Origin: JAVXCQ01 sp036659415
Lineage (GTDB): Bacteria; Bacillota; Negativicutes; Acidaminococcales; Acidaminococcaceae
Assembly (NCBI GenBank): GCA_036659415.1
Contig: JAVXCQ010000003.1
Coordinates: 1-64,000, forward strand
DNA length: 64,000 nt
Direction of reading: 5' to 3'
Below, piece by piece: positions 32,302 through 40,497 of the stretch (position 1 is the first letter of the stretch; each line of letters starts with the position of its first letter). Both the position numbers and the translations under genes were made by a program. The notes beneath the pieces were generated by a model. It was not told where the DNA came from, made no database searches, and worked only from the letters and a program-made list of their open reading frames with translations.

Positions 32302-33015
32302 TTATAAAGGTTGCTTCTCCGGCAAACCGGCTTTACGTGGATATTGACTGCTAGTTAGTTTAATTTTTTTGATCTTAATAATAGCCCTGCCATCATCTAG
32401 ACCAGGTAATTTTACTGGCTCTGCCGTCACTAGTTCTCCACCTAGCGTAGCAATAGCGCTACGACCTGCTACGATTTCCTGCTCATATTTAGAACCCTTG
32501 AGAGCAATGAAATAACCGCCCTTTTTCACCAAAGGTAAACAATATTCTGCTAGTACGGCTAAACGTGCTACTGCTCTAGCGGTAACCAAGTCATATTTTT
32601 CGCGATGATTTTTATTTTGACCAGCCTCTTCGGCCCGCAAGTGTACACAAGTAATACCTTCTAAACCCAACTCGCTAATCACCTGTTCCAAAAACCGTAA
32701 TCTTTTGGCTAAAGAATCAATCAATACCACTCGCAGTTGAGGGCAATAAATTTTTAATGGTAACCCTGGAAACCCCGCACCAGTACCAATATCTGCTAAT
32801 AATTTCCCGGGGAATACTTGCTCGTCATAAGCGAGCAGCGAATCAATTATATGCTTCACCGCCACCTCTTCTGGCTCCGTAATTGCCGTTAAATTCATCA
32901 CTTTATTCGTTTCAATAAGCAATTCATAATAACGATTAAATTGGAATAATTGCTGAGCAGTAAAGGCGAAACCTGCTGCTGTTCCTTTTGCTGCCAAAAC
33001 CTCTATGAAAGTCAT
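32302..33015 (-). CDS. rsmG: 16S rRNA m7G527 methyltransferase RsmG
   Basis: A 237-residue SAM-dependent methyltransferase: N-L-T-A-I-T-E-P-E-E near residue 41, SAM loop D-I-G-T-G-A-G-F-P-G-L-P-L-K near residues 78-91 and T-A-R-A-V-A. It modifies helix 18 of 16S rRNA. Its start overlaps the mnmG stop by four bases. A Noc-box-like sequence lies inside it at 32811-32826. Confidence 0.95.
   Translation of the reverse strand: MTFIEVLAAKGTAAGFAFTAQQLFQFNRYYELLIETNKVMNLTAITEPEEVAVKHIIDSLLAYDEQVFPGKLLADIGTGAGFPGLPLKIYCPQLRVVLIDSLAKRLRFLEQVISELGLEGITCVHLRAEEAGQNKNHREKYDLVTARAVARLAVLAEYCLPLVKKGGYFIALKGSKYEQEIVAGRSAIATLGGELVTAEPVKLPGLDDGRAIIKIKKIKLTSSQYPRKAGLPEKQPL
32811..32826. promoter_or_regulatory. 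Possible Noc-binding site inside rsmG
   Basis: AATTTCCCGGGGAATA matches TATTTCCCGGGAAATA at 14 of 16 positions. It is within coding sequence, as many Noc sites are, and about 0.5 kb from noc itself. Confidence 0.4.
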
Positions 33016-34889
33016 GCCTCGCTCCCCTTTCGCCGAAGGGCTTCCAAATAAATCATGAGGACTCCCACATCTGCTGGTGATACGCCGGAAATTCTTGAAG
33101 CTTGACCAATAGACAAAGGGCTAACTTTTTGCAATTTCTCAATTGCTTCAATGGACAATTCTTTAATGCTATGATAATCAAGCCCCGGAGGAATTAATTT
33201 GTGTTCCAATTTTAAAGCACGTTCCACTTCTAATTTTTGCTTGGCAATATAGCCTTCATATTTAGCGTGAATTTCTATTTGCTCTGCTACTACTGCCGGT
33301 AAAACCGGCAAATCAAAGGCCTGCGCCAAACGTGGATAATCCAGTTCGCTCCGACGTAAAAGTTCCAACATGGAAATGCCCGAACGCAAAGGAACACTGC
33401 CTAGTGCCGTTATTTTTTGTTGTACTGCTTCCGTAGGTGCCACAGTATGCTGTGCCAAGGTCGCTAAAGTTCGCGTCAATAAATCTCGTTTCGCCGTAAA
33501 TTCGCCATAGCGTTCATCGTTAACGAGTCCCAGCTGTCGGCCTTTTTCCGTTAGCCGTAAATCTGCGTTATCCTGCCGCAATAAAAGTCGATATTCTGCT
33601 CGCGAAGTCATCATTCGATAAGGTTCATGAGTACCCTTGGTCACCAAATCATCAATTAAAACTCCGATATAAGCCTCACTACGCCCCAAAATAAAAGGCG
33701 CCCTACCTTGGACCTTAAGCATAGCGTTAATGCCTGCCATGAGGCCTTGAGCCGCCGCTTCTTCGTAGCCGCTCGTGCCATTAGACTGACCTGCGGAAAA
33801 AAGTCCGCCGATTTGCTTATGTTCTAAAGAAGCTTGGAGTTGCAAAGGATCTAAACAGTCATAATCAATGGCGTAACCCGCCCTCATCATCTTACAGTGT
33901 TCCATCCCGGGAATAGTTTGCATAAATTCTAATTGAATGGCTGCCGGTAATGAAGAAGACATACCTTGAACGTAGACTTCATTCGTTCTTAAACCTTCCG
34001 GCTCTAAAAATAATTGATGTCGTTCTTTATCGGCAAAGCGGACAATCTTAGATTCAATAGAGGGACAATAACGAGGTCCCACCCCTTCTACCAAACCATT
34101 AAACATCGCCGATTGTTCTAAATTAGCCTTAATAATATTATGGGTTGCGCTATTAGTATAAGTTAGCCAACAAGGCACCTGCTCCCTCTGAGCAATCTTA
34201 CTCAAAAAAGAAAAATTGTAGGTCGTGGCATCCCCGTATTGTGGTTCCATTTTAGTATAATCCAAACTTCGTGCATCAACACGTGCCGGCGTCCCAGTTT
34301 TAAAACGCATCAAGCTAACGCCCGCTGCTTCGAGTGACCCGGATAATTTATTGGCCGAACGCAAACCATTGGGACCTGAAACATAATTAAGTTTACCGTA
34401 GACGATTTTACCTCGCAAATAAGTTCCCGTTGCTAAAATCACGCAAGGAGCTTCAAAAACATCTCCCGTTTCGTCCTCAACGCCTACGACCTGTCCCTGT
34501 TCTACTAAGAGTTTATCTATCATTAATTGCTTAATATCAAGGCGTTCCTGGTTTTCCACAACCTCTTTCATCAGCGTATGATACTGAGGTTTATCAGCCT
34601 GTGCCCGCAAAGCATGCACAGCATAACCTTTACCCGTATTCAGCATTCGCATTTGAATGCAGGCCTCATCAGCCGTCAGTCCCATCTGCCCACCCAAAGC
34701 ATCTATTTCCCGTACTAAATGTCCCTTAGCCGGACCGCCAATAGAAGGATTACAAGGCATGAGTGCAATGTTGTCCAAAGACAGTGTTGCCAGCAAAGTA
34801 TTACCACCTAGCCGCGCAGCCGCTAAAGCAGCTTCTACACCAGCATGTCCTGCACCAACCACTATAACATCATATTTTCCAGCAATCAA
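33012..34889 (-). CDS. mnmG: tRNA uridine carboxymethylaminomethyl enzyme MnmG
   Basis: With MnmE it installs the cmnm5 group on wobble uridine 34. The 625-residue protein has the FAD loop V-G-A-G-H-A-G-V-E-A at residues 12-21, the G-P-R-Y-C-P-S-I-E segment with a conserved cysteine and the C-terminal helical MnmE-binding domain. It starts 11 bases after mnmE. Confidence 0.97.
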   Translation of the reverse strand: MIAGKYDVIVVGAGHAGVEAALAAARLGGNTLLATLSLDNIALMPCNPSIGGPAKGHLVREIDALGGQMGLTADEACIQMRMLNTGKGYAVHALRAQADKPQYHTLMKEVVENQERLDIKQLMIDKLLVEQGQVVGVEDETGDVFEAPCVILATGTYLRGKIVYGKLNYVSGPNGLRSANKLSGSLEAAGVSLMRFKTGTPARVDARSLDYTKMEPQYGDATTYNFSFLSKIAQREQVPCWLTYTNSATHNIIKANLEQSAMFNGLVEGVGPRYCPSIESKIVRFADKERHQLFLEPEGLRTNEVYVQGMSSSLPAAIQLEFMQTIPGMEHCKMMRAGYAIDYDCLDPLQLQASLEHKQIGGLFSAGQSNGTSGYEEAAAQGLMAGINAMLKVQGRAPFILGRSEAYIGVLIDDLVTKGTHEPYRMMTSRAEYRLLLRQDNADLRLTEKGRQLGLVNDERYGEFTAKRDLLTRTLATLAQHTVAPTEAVQQKITALGSVPLRSGISMLELLRRSELDYPRLAQAFDLPVLPAVVAEQIEIHAKYEGYIAKQKLEVERALKLEHKLIPPGLDYHSIKELSIEAIEKLQKVSPLSIGQASRISGVSPADVGVLMIYLEALRRKGSEA

Positions 34890-34900
34890 AATCTAGCCTC

Positions 34901-36283
34901 CTATTTACCAATGCAAAATTTAGCAAAAATTTCATTAATAATTTCATCGCGCACCGTTTCCCCAGTAATTGTACCTAACGCATCAATGGCATTACGCAAA
35001 TCAATCACGATGCAGTCATAAGGAATATGTCCTGCTGTAGCCTTCAGTGCATCTTCTAAACTAGCCTCCGCTTGGCGCAGCAAATATTCATGACGTGTAT
35101 TTTGGACATAAGCACATTCTTCAGTTTTACCACTACTATTACCATAAACGAACTGTTTTAACCAAAGGGTAAATTGCTCCAGTCCCTCAGACGTTTTAGC
35201 CGATAGTTTAAGCACTTGCTCCTGTCCAAATTCTTGACTTAACGCTTTCAAATCTATCCCTACAGTTAAATCACTTTTGTTTACTATTATAACATAAGAT
35301 TTTTCTCGCGCGGCGGTTAATATTTCGCGATCTTCTGGTGTTAACGCTTGCGAGCCATCTAATACTACAATCACTAATTCTGCCGCCTGCAAGATTTTGC
35401 GTGATTTAGCTACACCCATTTGCTCCACATAATCCTCTGTTACTCTAATACCGGCCGTATCAGCTAGGACTAACGGCACACCGTCGATTAACAACTGTTC
35501 TTCAATAATATCACGAGTAGTCCCCGGAACTTCAGAAACAATAGCTCTCTCTTCCTTGAGTAATTGATTTAGCAAACTAGACTTCCCCACATTAGGACGA
35601 CCAATAATTGCAGTTTTTAATCCTTCACGCAAAATTTTTCCAGTATGAGCATGAGCTAAAAGTTCTTGAATTGCACTACGCGTAGCGATTAATCCTGTTT
35701 CTACCTCTTGAAAAGTTATTTCTTCAATATCTTCTTCCGGATAATCGATTACTGCTTCTAAATTAACCACAATATCACGCAACTTGCCACGAATATTCCG
35801 CAAGCGCTGTGACAATTGCCCACTTTGTTGACGCAGGGCTAGCTTCAGCGCAGCTTCGCTGCGCGCCTTAATAATATCCATCACGGCTTCGGCTTGGACT
35901 AAATCAATCCTTCCGTTTAAAAAAGCTCGCTTCGTAAACTCTCCTGGTTCCGCTGGTCTCGCCCCTATAGCATACGTCAGCGCCAAAATTTTTTGCAGCG
36001 CTTGCACGCCACCATGAGCCTGTATTTCCACTACGTCTTCCGCTGTATAAGAATGGGGTCCCTGCATAAAAGCCACCAGTACTTCATCTATGATCATTCC
36101 ATCTTCAATAATATGACCATAAATTAAAGTATGCGGCGGATAACTCGCCACTTCTTTACCAGAAGCAGCAACAAAAATATGCTCAATAATTCTTAAACTT
36201 TCCCGCCCGCTTAAACGAATAATACCCACAGCACCATCGCCCAAAGCGGTGGCTACAGCACTAATAGTTGCATTAATATCCAT
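34901..36283 (-). CDS. mnmE: tRNA modification GTPase MnmE
   Basis: A 460-residue protein: N-terminal folate-binding domain, helical domain with inserted G domain (G-R-P-N-V-G-K-S-S, D-T-A-G-I, N-K-S-D) and the C-terminal C-I-G-K that carries the catalytic cysteine. The ATG at 36283 follows AAAGGAG; reading from 36313 adds ten unrelated residues. Confidence 0.97.
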   Translation of the reverse strand: MDINATISAVATALGDGAVGIIRLSGRESLRIIEHIFVAASGKEVASYPPHTLIYGHIIEDGMIIDEVLVAFMQGPHSYTAEDVVEIQAHGGVQALQKILALTYAIGARPAEPGEFTKRAFLNGRIDLVQAEAVMDIIKARSEAALKLALRQQSGQLSQRLRNIRGKLRDIVVNLEAVIDYPEEDIEEITFQEVETGLIATRSAIQELLAHAHTGKILREGLKTAIIGRPNVGKSSLLNQLLKEERAIVSEVPGTTRDIIEEQLLIDGVPLVLADTAGIRVTEDYVEQMGVAKSRKILQAAELVIVVLDGSQALTPEDREILTAAREKSYVIIVNKSDLTVGIDLKALSQEFGQEQVLKLSAKTSEGLEQFTLWLKQFVYGNSSGKTEECAYVQNTRHEYLLRQAEASLEDALKATAGHIPYDCIVIDLRNAIDALGTITGETVRDEIINEIFAKFCIGK

Positions 36284-36318
36284 AGCTTCTCCTTTAGCTT
36301 GTTCGCATCTCATTAAAA

Positions 36319-36351
36319 TACCCCCTGTAATTATTCAATTACAGGGGGTAA
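36319..36351 (-). terminator. Terminator between jag and mnmE
   Basis: On the minus strand TACCCCCTGTAATT pairs with ATTACAGGGGGTA around a short loop, followed by TTTT. It separates the rpmH-jag transcript from mnmE-mnmG-rsmG. Confidence 0.85.
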
Positions 36352-36357
36352 AAAGTC

Positions 36358-37071
36358 TTACTTTTTAAGTTCAATAACTACTTTACGATAAGGTTCTTCA
36401 CCTTCACTTAAAGTACTAACTTTATTATCATTTTGTAATGCCATATGAATAATTTTACGTTCGTGAGGATTCATTGGTTCCAGAACCACTCTTTCCCCGT
36501 TGTGTTTAACCTTATCAGCAAGCCTAGTGGCCAGCCTGGTCAAGGTTTCTACCCGACGTTCGCGGTAGTCTTCCACATCAACCATAATTCGAATGCGTTC
36601 ACTAGAATTTTTATTAGCAACTAAATTGGTTAAATATTGCAAGGAATCCAACGTTTGACCATGCTTGCCAATTAAAATACCCATATCAGGTCCATGTAGT
36701 TTAAAAGTAACAATGCCATCTTCTTTGTTTAAAAACTTTTCCATTACAACTTCAATTTTCATAGCATTAAAAATCTTTTGTAAAAATACTTTAGCTACAG
36801 CAATCGCTTCATCATTGCTCACTGTAATTTTAGGTGTTTCTGACTCTACACTTGCCGCATTAATAGTATCTACTGCTACTTGTTGCTGTGGAGCTTTTTC
36901 TTTCACCGTTACTTGAATTTTAGCTTGTCTACCACCAAAAAAACCTAAAAAAGCCTCTTTGGGTTCTGCTAAAACCACTACGTCAACTTGTTCTTCTGTT
37001 ACAGCTAGTTCCGTTAAAGCTGCTTGTAAAGCTTCTGCTACCGTTTTTCCGGTTTTTTCAATAGAAATCAT
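36358..37071 (-). CDS. jag: RNA-binding protein Jag (KhpB)
   Basis: A 237-residue protein with an N-terminal Jag domain (F-L-G-F-F-G-G near residue 41), a KH domain (I-L-I-G-K-H-G-Q-T-L-D-S-L-Q near residue 131) and a C-terminal R3H domain (E-R-K-I-I-H). It partners with KhpA in RNA-based control of cell-envelope growth. GGAGG precedes the ATG; yidC is immediately upstream, the standard order. Confidence 0.95.
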   Translation of the reverse strand: MISIEKTGKTVAEALQAALTELAVTEEQVDVVVLAEPKEAFLGFFGGRQAKIQVTVKEKAPQQQVAVDTINAASVESETPKITVSNDEAIAVAKVFLQKIFNAMKIEVVMEKFLNKEDGIVTFKLHGPDMGILIGKHGQTLDSLQYLTNLVANKNSSERIRIMVDVEDYRERRVETLTRLATRLADKVKHNGERVVLEPMNPHERKIIHMALQNDNKVSTLSEGEEPYRKVVIELKK

Positions 37072-37089
37072 AACTTTCCTCCTACTGAT

Positions 37090-37719
37090 TTATTTATTAC
37101 TTTGTTTATTCATCAGGCTTTGTTGTCCAATTTGCATCGTATTCATTACTACCCAGTATAAAACTAGACCAGCCGGGAAAGCAAAACTGATGTAACCGAT
37201 AAACAAAGGCATAAAATATAACATGATTTTATTTTGGGGACTACTGGTATCAGGCATCGTTTGTTTAGATTGTACAAACGTCGTCAACGCTGAAAGCACA
37301 GGCAGAATGTAATATGGGTCCGGAGCAGAAATGCTCTGCATCCATAAAAACCCAGAAGGCCCTACATAAGTGAAATCTCTGATGCCGTAGAAAATACCAA
37401 TCATGATTGGCATTTGCACTATCAGTGGTAAACAACCTGCTAAAGGATTGACACCTTGTTCTTTATAAAGTTCTGCTAATTTTTGATTTAAAAGTAATTT
37501 ATCGTTTTTATATCTTTCTTGAATATCTTTCATTTTAGGCTGTAATTCCATCATAGCCTTAGTCGAAGAAATTTGTTTAGCTGTTAAAGGGTAGAGCAAC
37601 ATTTTGACAATAATCGTCATAATAATAATTGCTATACCATAGTTAGGGATACCAAGGGACAAAGTCAAGTTGTACAACATGGTAATAACTTGTTGAACAA
37701 TAGAGCTTAAAAAATCCAC
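37090..37719 (-). CDS. yidC: Membrane protein insertase YidC
   Basis: A 209-residue short-type YidC/Oxa1 insertase with about five membrane helices; K-Q-I-S-S-T-K-A-M-M-E-L-Q-P-K and the Q-M-P-I-M-I-G-I-F segment are family marks. It lacks the large periplasmic domain of Gram-negative YidC and I see no lipoprotein cysteine. I chose GTG 37719 (M-D-F-L-S-S-I-V-Q) because AGGAG lies seven bases before it; the ATG at 37734 overlaps that site. Confidence 0.93.
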   Translation of the reverse strand: MDFLSSIVQQVITMLYNLTLSLGIPNYGIAIIIMTIIVKMLLYPLTAKQISSTKAMMELQPKMKDIQERYKNDKLLLNQKLAELYKEQGVNPLAGCLPLIVQMPIMIGIFYGIRDFTYVGPSGFLWMQSISAPDPYYILPVLSALTTFVQSKQTMPDTSSPQNKIMLYFMPLFIGYISFAFPAGLVLYWVVMNTMQIGQQSLMNKQSNK

Positions 37720-37761
37720 ACAACCACTCCTCATTTGATATATATATTTTTAGTTAACCCG

Positions 37762-37968
37762 TTACACAGGATCATAGCCACCGGAATGAAAAGGATGACA
37801 TTTTGCAATCCTTTTGATTGCCATCCACCCACCACGTATAATCCCTTTTTTCGTAATAGCTTCAATGGCGTATTGCGAACAAGTTGGATAAAAACGGCAA
37901 GTTGGTGGAAATAAAGGAGAGATAAACAACTGATAGAAACGAATAAAACTAATTAGTATTATTTTCAT
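37762..37968 (-). CDS. yidD: Membrane protein insertion efficiency factor YidD
   Basis: A 68-residue protein with the DUF37 pattern: I-R-F-Y-Q-L-F-I-S-P, C-R-F-Y-P-T-C-S-Q-Y-A, G-G-W and H-P-F-H-S-G-G-Y-D-P-V at the C-terminus. It helps YidC-dependent insertion at the membrane. It lies 10 bases after rnpA. Confidence 0.97.
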   Translation of the reverse strand: MKIILISFIRFYQLFISPLFPPTCRFYPTCSQYAIEAITKKGIIRGGWMAIKRIAKCHPFHSGGYDPV

Positions 37969-37978
37969 TTTAATGTCC

Positions 37979-38338
37979 TTATCGCAGTAAACCCGCTCTT
38001 TTTACTAACCGTAAAAAAACACGCTCATAAGTTTTAAGGTCCGCAACCACTAATTTTTTGCGGGCAACCCAAACAATATTAAAATTGTCTTTTAATTCAT
38101 ACTGTCTTTTTCGAAATACTTCTCTCATCATACGCTTAATATGATTGCGCGTAACCGCATTACCTAATTTTTTACCAACAGCTAAGCCGATTTTTAATTC
38201 AGCTCCAGGTGCAGCAAAAACATAAATAATGGATAAAGCATCCACAACCGAATGCCCATTTGTATAAACATTTTGGAAATCTTTTTTTGATTTAAGTCGT
38301 TTCATTTTGGTTAAACTGAATTTTTTAATTTTTTCCAA
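37979..38338 (-). CDS. rnpA: Ribonuclease P protein component
   Basis: A 119-residue basic protein that assists RNase P RNA in tRNA 5' maturation; its signature A-V-T-R-N-H-I-K-R-M-M-R-E-V-F-R is intact. The start is the notable point: the family usually begins with an F-S-L-T-K-x-x-R-L segment, which lies upstream of the ATG at 38305. TTG at 38338 has AGGTG seven bases before it and restores that segment, whereas 38305 has no ribosome-binding site. Confidence 0.93.
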   Translation of the reverse strand: MEKIKKFSLTKMKRLKSKKDFQNVYTNGHSVVDALSIIYVFAAPGAELKIGLAVGKKLGNAVTRNHIKRMMREVFRKRQYELKDNFNIVWVARKKLVVADLKTYERVFLRLVKRAGLLR

Positions 38339-38360
38339 ATTTTTGCACCTGACTGCATGG

Positions 38361-38391
38361 AAAAAATAGGCCACAAAAATGCGGCCTATTT
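38361..38391 (-). terminator. Hairpin between rpmH and rnpA
   Basis: On the minus strand AAATAGGCC pairs with GGCCTATTT, followed by six T. It would lower rnpA expression relative to rpmH, whose product is needed in far larger amounts. Confidence 0.75.
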
Positions 38392-38396
38392 AGATA

Positions 38397-38531
38397 TTAT
38401 GCAGACAACTTCTTTCTGCCTCTTGCACGTCTTCTTTTAAGGACTTGTTGACCACCTAGAGTTTTCATTCTAGCTCTAAAGCCGTGCGTTCTTTTTCTCC
38501 TAGTATTATTAGGTTGGAAAGTACGTTTCAT
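38397..38531 (-). CDS. rpmH: Ribosomal protein bL34
   Basis: A 44-residue Arg/Lys-rich protein starting M-K-R-T-F-Q-P-N-N and containing H-G-F-R-A-R-M-K-T, the bL34 pattern. GGAGG precedes the ATG. It is the first gene of the leftward rpmH-rnpA-yidD-yidC-jag operon. Confidence 0.97.
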   Translation of the reverse strand: MKRTFQPNNTRRKRTHGFRARMKTLGGQQVLKRRRARGRKKLSA

Positions 38532-38599
38532 GAATTCTACCTCCTTGCACATACGTAATTTTACCAAATTTATCATTAATTCATTTGATAGCTGTACCG

Positions 38600-38628
38600 A
38601 TTATATGATATGTTCTATCTACTGTCAA
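38600..38628 (-). promoter_or_regulatory. Promoter of rpmH operon
   Basis: On the minus strand perfect TTGACA (38628-38623), 17-base spacer, perfect TATAAT (38605-38600). Confidence 0.9.
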
Positions 38629-38663
38629 GAATAAAACACTTATTTACTAAGAAAAGTTTAAAT

Positions 38664-38726
38664 AATTTGTTTAAATTATCCACACTTGTGGATAATTTAA
38701 ACAAATTTGCAAACTTCTGTTGATAA
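38664..38726. other. oriC: Origin of replication: DnaA-box cluster upstream of dnaA
   Basis: Two consensus DnaA boxes, TTATCCACA (38676-38684) and TGTGGATAA (38687-38695), lie head to head two bases apart. They form the centre of an inverted repeat with 21-base perfect arms (38664-38684 and 38687-38707). A third box, TGTTGATAA (38718-38726, one mismatch), overlaps the -35 of dnaA. The surrounding 38640-38760 is AT-rich, and coding-strand bias flips here. Confidence 0.85.
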
Positions 38727-38748
38727 GTCTGGTTTGCTTTGGTAGAAT
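38720..38748 (+). promoter_or_regulatory. Promoter of dnaA
   Basis: TTGATA at 38720-38725, 17-base spacer, TAGAAT at 38743-38748. The -35 overlaps a DnaA box, so DnaA bound there could repress its own gene. Confidence 0.75.
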
Positions 38749-38867
38749 GAAGTTATATTTCTATAGGTGTTTACAACTAATTTAGTCATAATACTTCTTA
38801 GATTATCAATCTTGCCTCGAGGCTACTTTAAAAGCCTAGAGTTAATTTATGAGAAAGGATGAAATGA

Positions 38868-40253
38868 ATGGAAACAAATAATTTAGCTGATATCTGGGAA
38901 GCGTTTTTGGAATATATCGAAAAAAATATTAAAAATCCTGGTTTTAGTAAATGGATTAAACCAGCAATTCCCCTTGCCATCACAGATGAAATTTTTGAAA
39001 TCGGTGTGGATAAAAAATTTATCAAAGATTGGATCGACGCCAAATTGCGCTCAGAAATGGAGGGCATTCTTTTTGAATTAACAGGTAAACGTTTATCCCT
39101 TAAAGTGACAAATTTAGCCGATGAACAATCACCTTCGTTTCAACCTGATTCTGTTACTATTACTAATAATAAACCTTTGAGCGTAATAAGCAATAGTCAA
39201 CAACAAAATATTGCCCAAGTTGAAGATATTGTGAGTAATTTAAATTCCAAATATGTCTTTGAAACTTTTGTTATTGGTAATTCTAATCGTTTTGCCCACG
39301 CTGCAGCTTTAGCTGTAGCAGAAGCTCCAGCTAAAGTTTATAATCCATTATTTTTATACGGTGATGTTGGTTTAGGTAAAACACATCTCATGCATGCTAT
39401 CGGCAATAGAATTAAAAAAAATAATCCTAAAATGAAAGTTCTTTATATTTCCAGTGAAATGTTTACCAATGAAATGATTTTTTCTATTCAAAAAAACACA
39501 ATGGATGCTTTTCGTAACAAATACAGAAATATTGACTGCCTTTTAATCGACGATATTCAATTTTTACGTAAAAAAGAAAGTACCCAAGAAGAATTTTTCC
39601 ATACTTTTAATGCCTTACATGATGCAAATAAACAGATTATTATCTCCAGTGACCGCAAACCTAAAGAAATTGAAACCTTGGAAAGTCGCTTAAGATCGCG
39701 TTTTGAATGGGGTTTAACCACCGATATTCAGGCACCGGACCTAGAAACTAGAATGGCTATTTTAAGAGAAAAAGCCTCCCAAGAAAACGTAGATATTCCC
39801 AATGATGTTATTTTATTTATCGCCAGTTCCATTGACACTAATATTAGAGAAATTGAAGGCGCTTATATTCGTGTCGTGGCCTATTCTTCTTTAAATCAAA
39901 TTCCGATTACTTTAGATACAGCCAAAACTATTCTTTCTGAATTAGATAATGAGAATGATAAAAAACAAATTACCATCGAAGCTATTCAACAAGTAGTAGC
40001 TAATTATTATAAAATTAAAATGGATGAATTTTTAGCAAAAAAAAGAACACGCAATGTTGCTTATCCACGGCAAATCGCCATGTATATTTGTCGAGAGATT
40101 ACTGATTATTCCTTACCTCGTATTGGCGACGTCTTTGGTGGTCGTGATCATACCACGGTTATCCATGCTTGTGAAAAAATTAATAAAGAACGTAAGGAAG
40201 ACCCTGTCTTGGATAAAACCATTAAAAACTTTATCGAACAACTCAAAAAATAG
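38868..40253 (+). CDS. dnaA: Chromosomal replication initiator DnaA
   Basis: A 461-residue AAA+ initiator with domain I at residues 1-80, a variable linker, the AAA+ core with Walker A G-D-V-G-L-G-K-T-H and Walker B L-L-I-D-D-I-Q-F-L, and the C-terminal DNA-binding domain with G-G-R-D-H-T-T-V-I-H-A. The ATG at 38868 has AAAGGA eight bases upstream; the ATG at 38864 is out of frame. The gene is followed by the second half of the origin. Confidence 0.98.
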   Translation: METNNLADIWEAFLEYIEKNIKNPGFSKWIKPAIPLAITDEIFEIGVDKKFIKDWIDAKLRSEMEGILFELTGKRLSLKVTNLADEQSPSFQPDSVTITNNKPLSVISNSQQQNIAQVEDIVSNLNSKYVFETFVIGNSNRFAHAAALAVAEAPAKVYNPLFLYGDVGLGKTHLMHAIGNRIKKNNPKMKVLYISSEMFTNEMIFSIQKNTMDAFRNKYRNIDCLLIDDIQFLRKKESTQEEFFHTFNALHDANKQIIISSDRKPKEIETLESRLRSRFEWGLTTDIQAPDLETRMAILREKASQENVDIPNDVILFIASSIDTNIREIEGAYIRVVAYSSLNQIPITLDTAKTILSELDNENDKKQITIEAIQQVVANYYKIKMDEFLAKKRTRNVAYPRQIAMYICREITDYSLPRIGDVFGGRDHTTVIHACEKINKERKEDPVLDKTIKNFIEQLKK

Positions 40254-40497
40254 TTATACACGCTTCACTGTTTATAAAGCCGATATAAGTTGTGTCTAAA
40301 AATGTAGATAAAGTTAAAAGCTAAATTATTTGTGGTTATGTTCATAAATAGCACAAGATTATAAACAGTTTATGCTATCCGCTAACGTAAGGGCTCACTA
40401 CTGTCAACATACTTTTCAACATATCAACAGGCCCTACTACTACGGCTACTATATTTATATATATAAGGCAGTAATAATAAAACAGGAGGTTAGTATT
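40254..40497. other. dnaA-dnaN intergenic region, second origin part
   Basis: Contains weaker DnaA-box-like sites: TTATACACG (40254, two mismatches), TGTAGATAA (40303, one mismatch) and TGTGGTTAT (40331, two mismatches). An inverted repeat ACTGTTTATAA (40267-40277) / TTATAAACAGT (40359-40369) brackets them. At 40435-40482 a CTACTACTACGGCTACTA run, an AT-only stretch and AGTAATAATAA follow, resembling DnaA-trio repeats beside an unwinding element. In B. subtilis, unwinding also occurs downstream of dnaA. The assignment rests on pattern only. Confidence 0.5.

Noticed and set aside
40372..40497. 42-residue N-terminal extension of DnaN
   Set aside because: It is origin DNA; the ATG at 40498 follows AGGAGG and gives the standard N-terminus.
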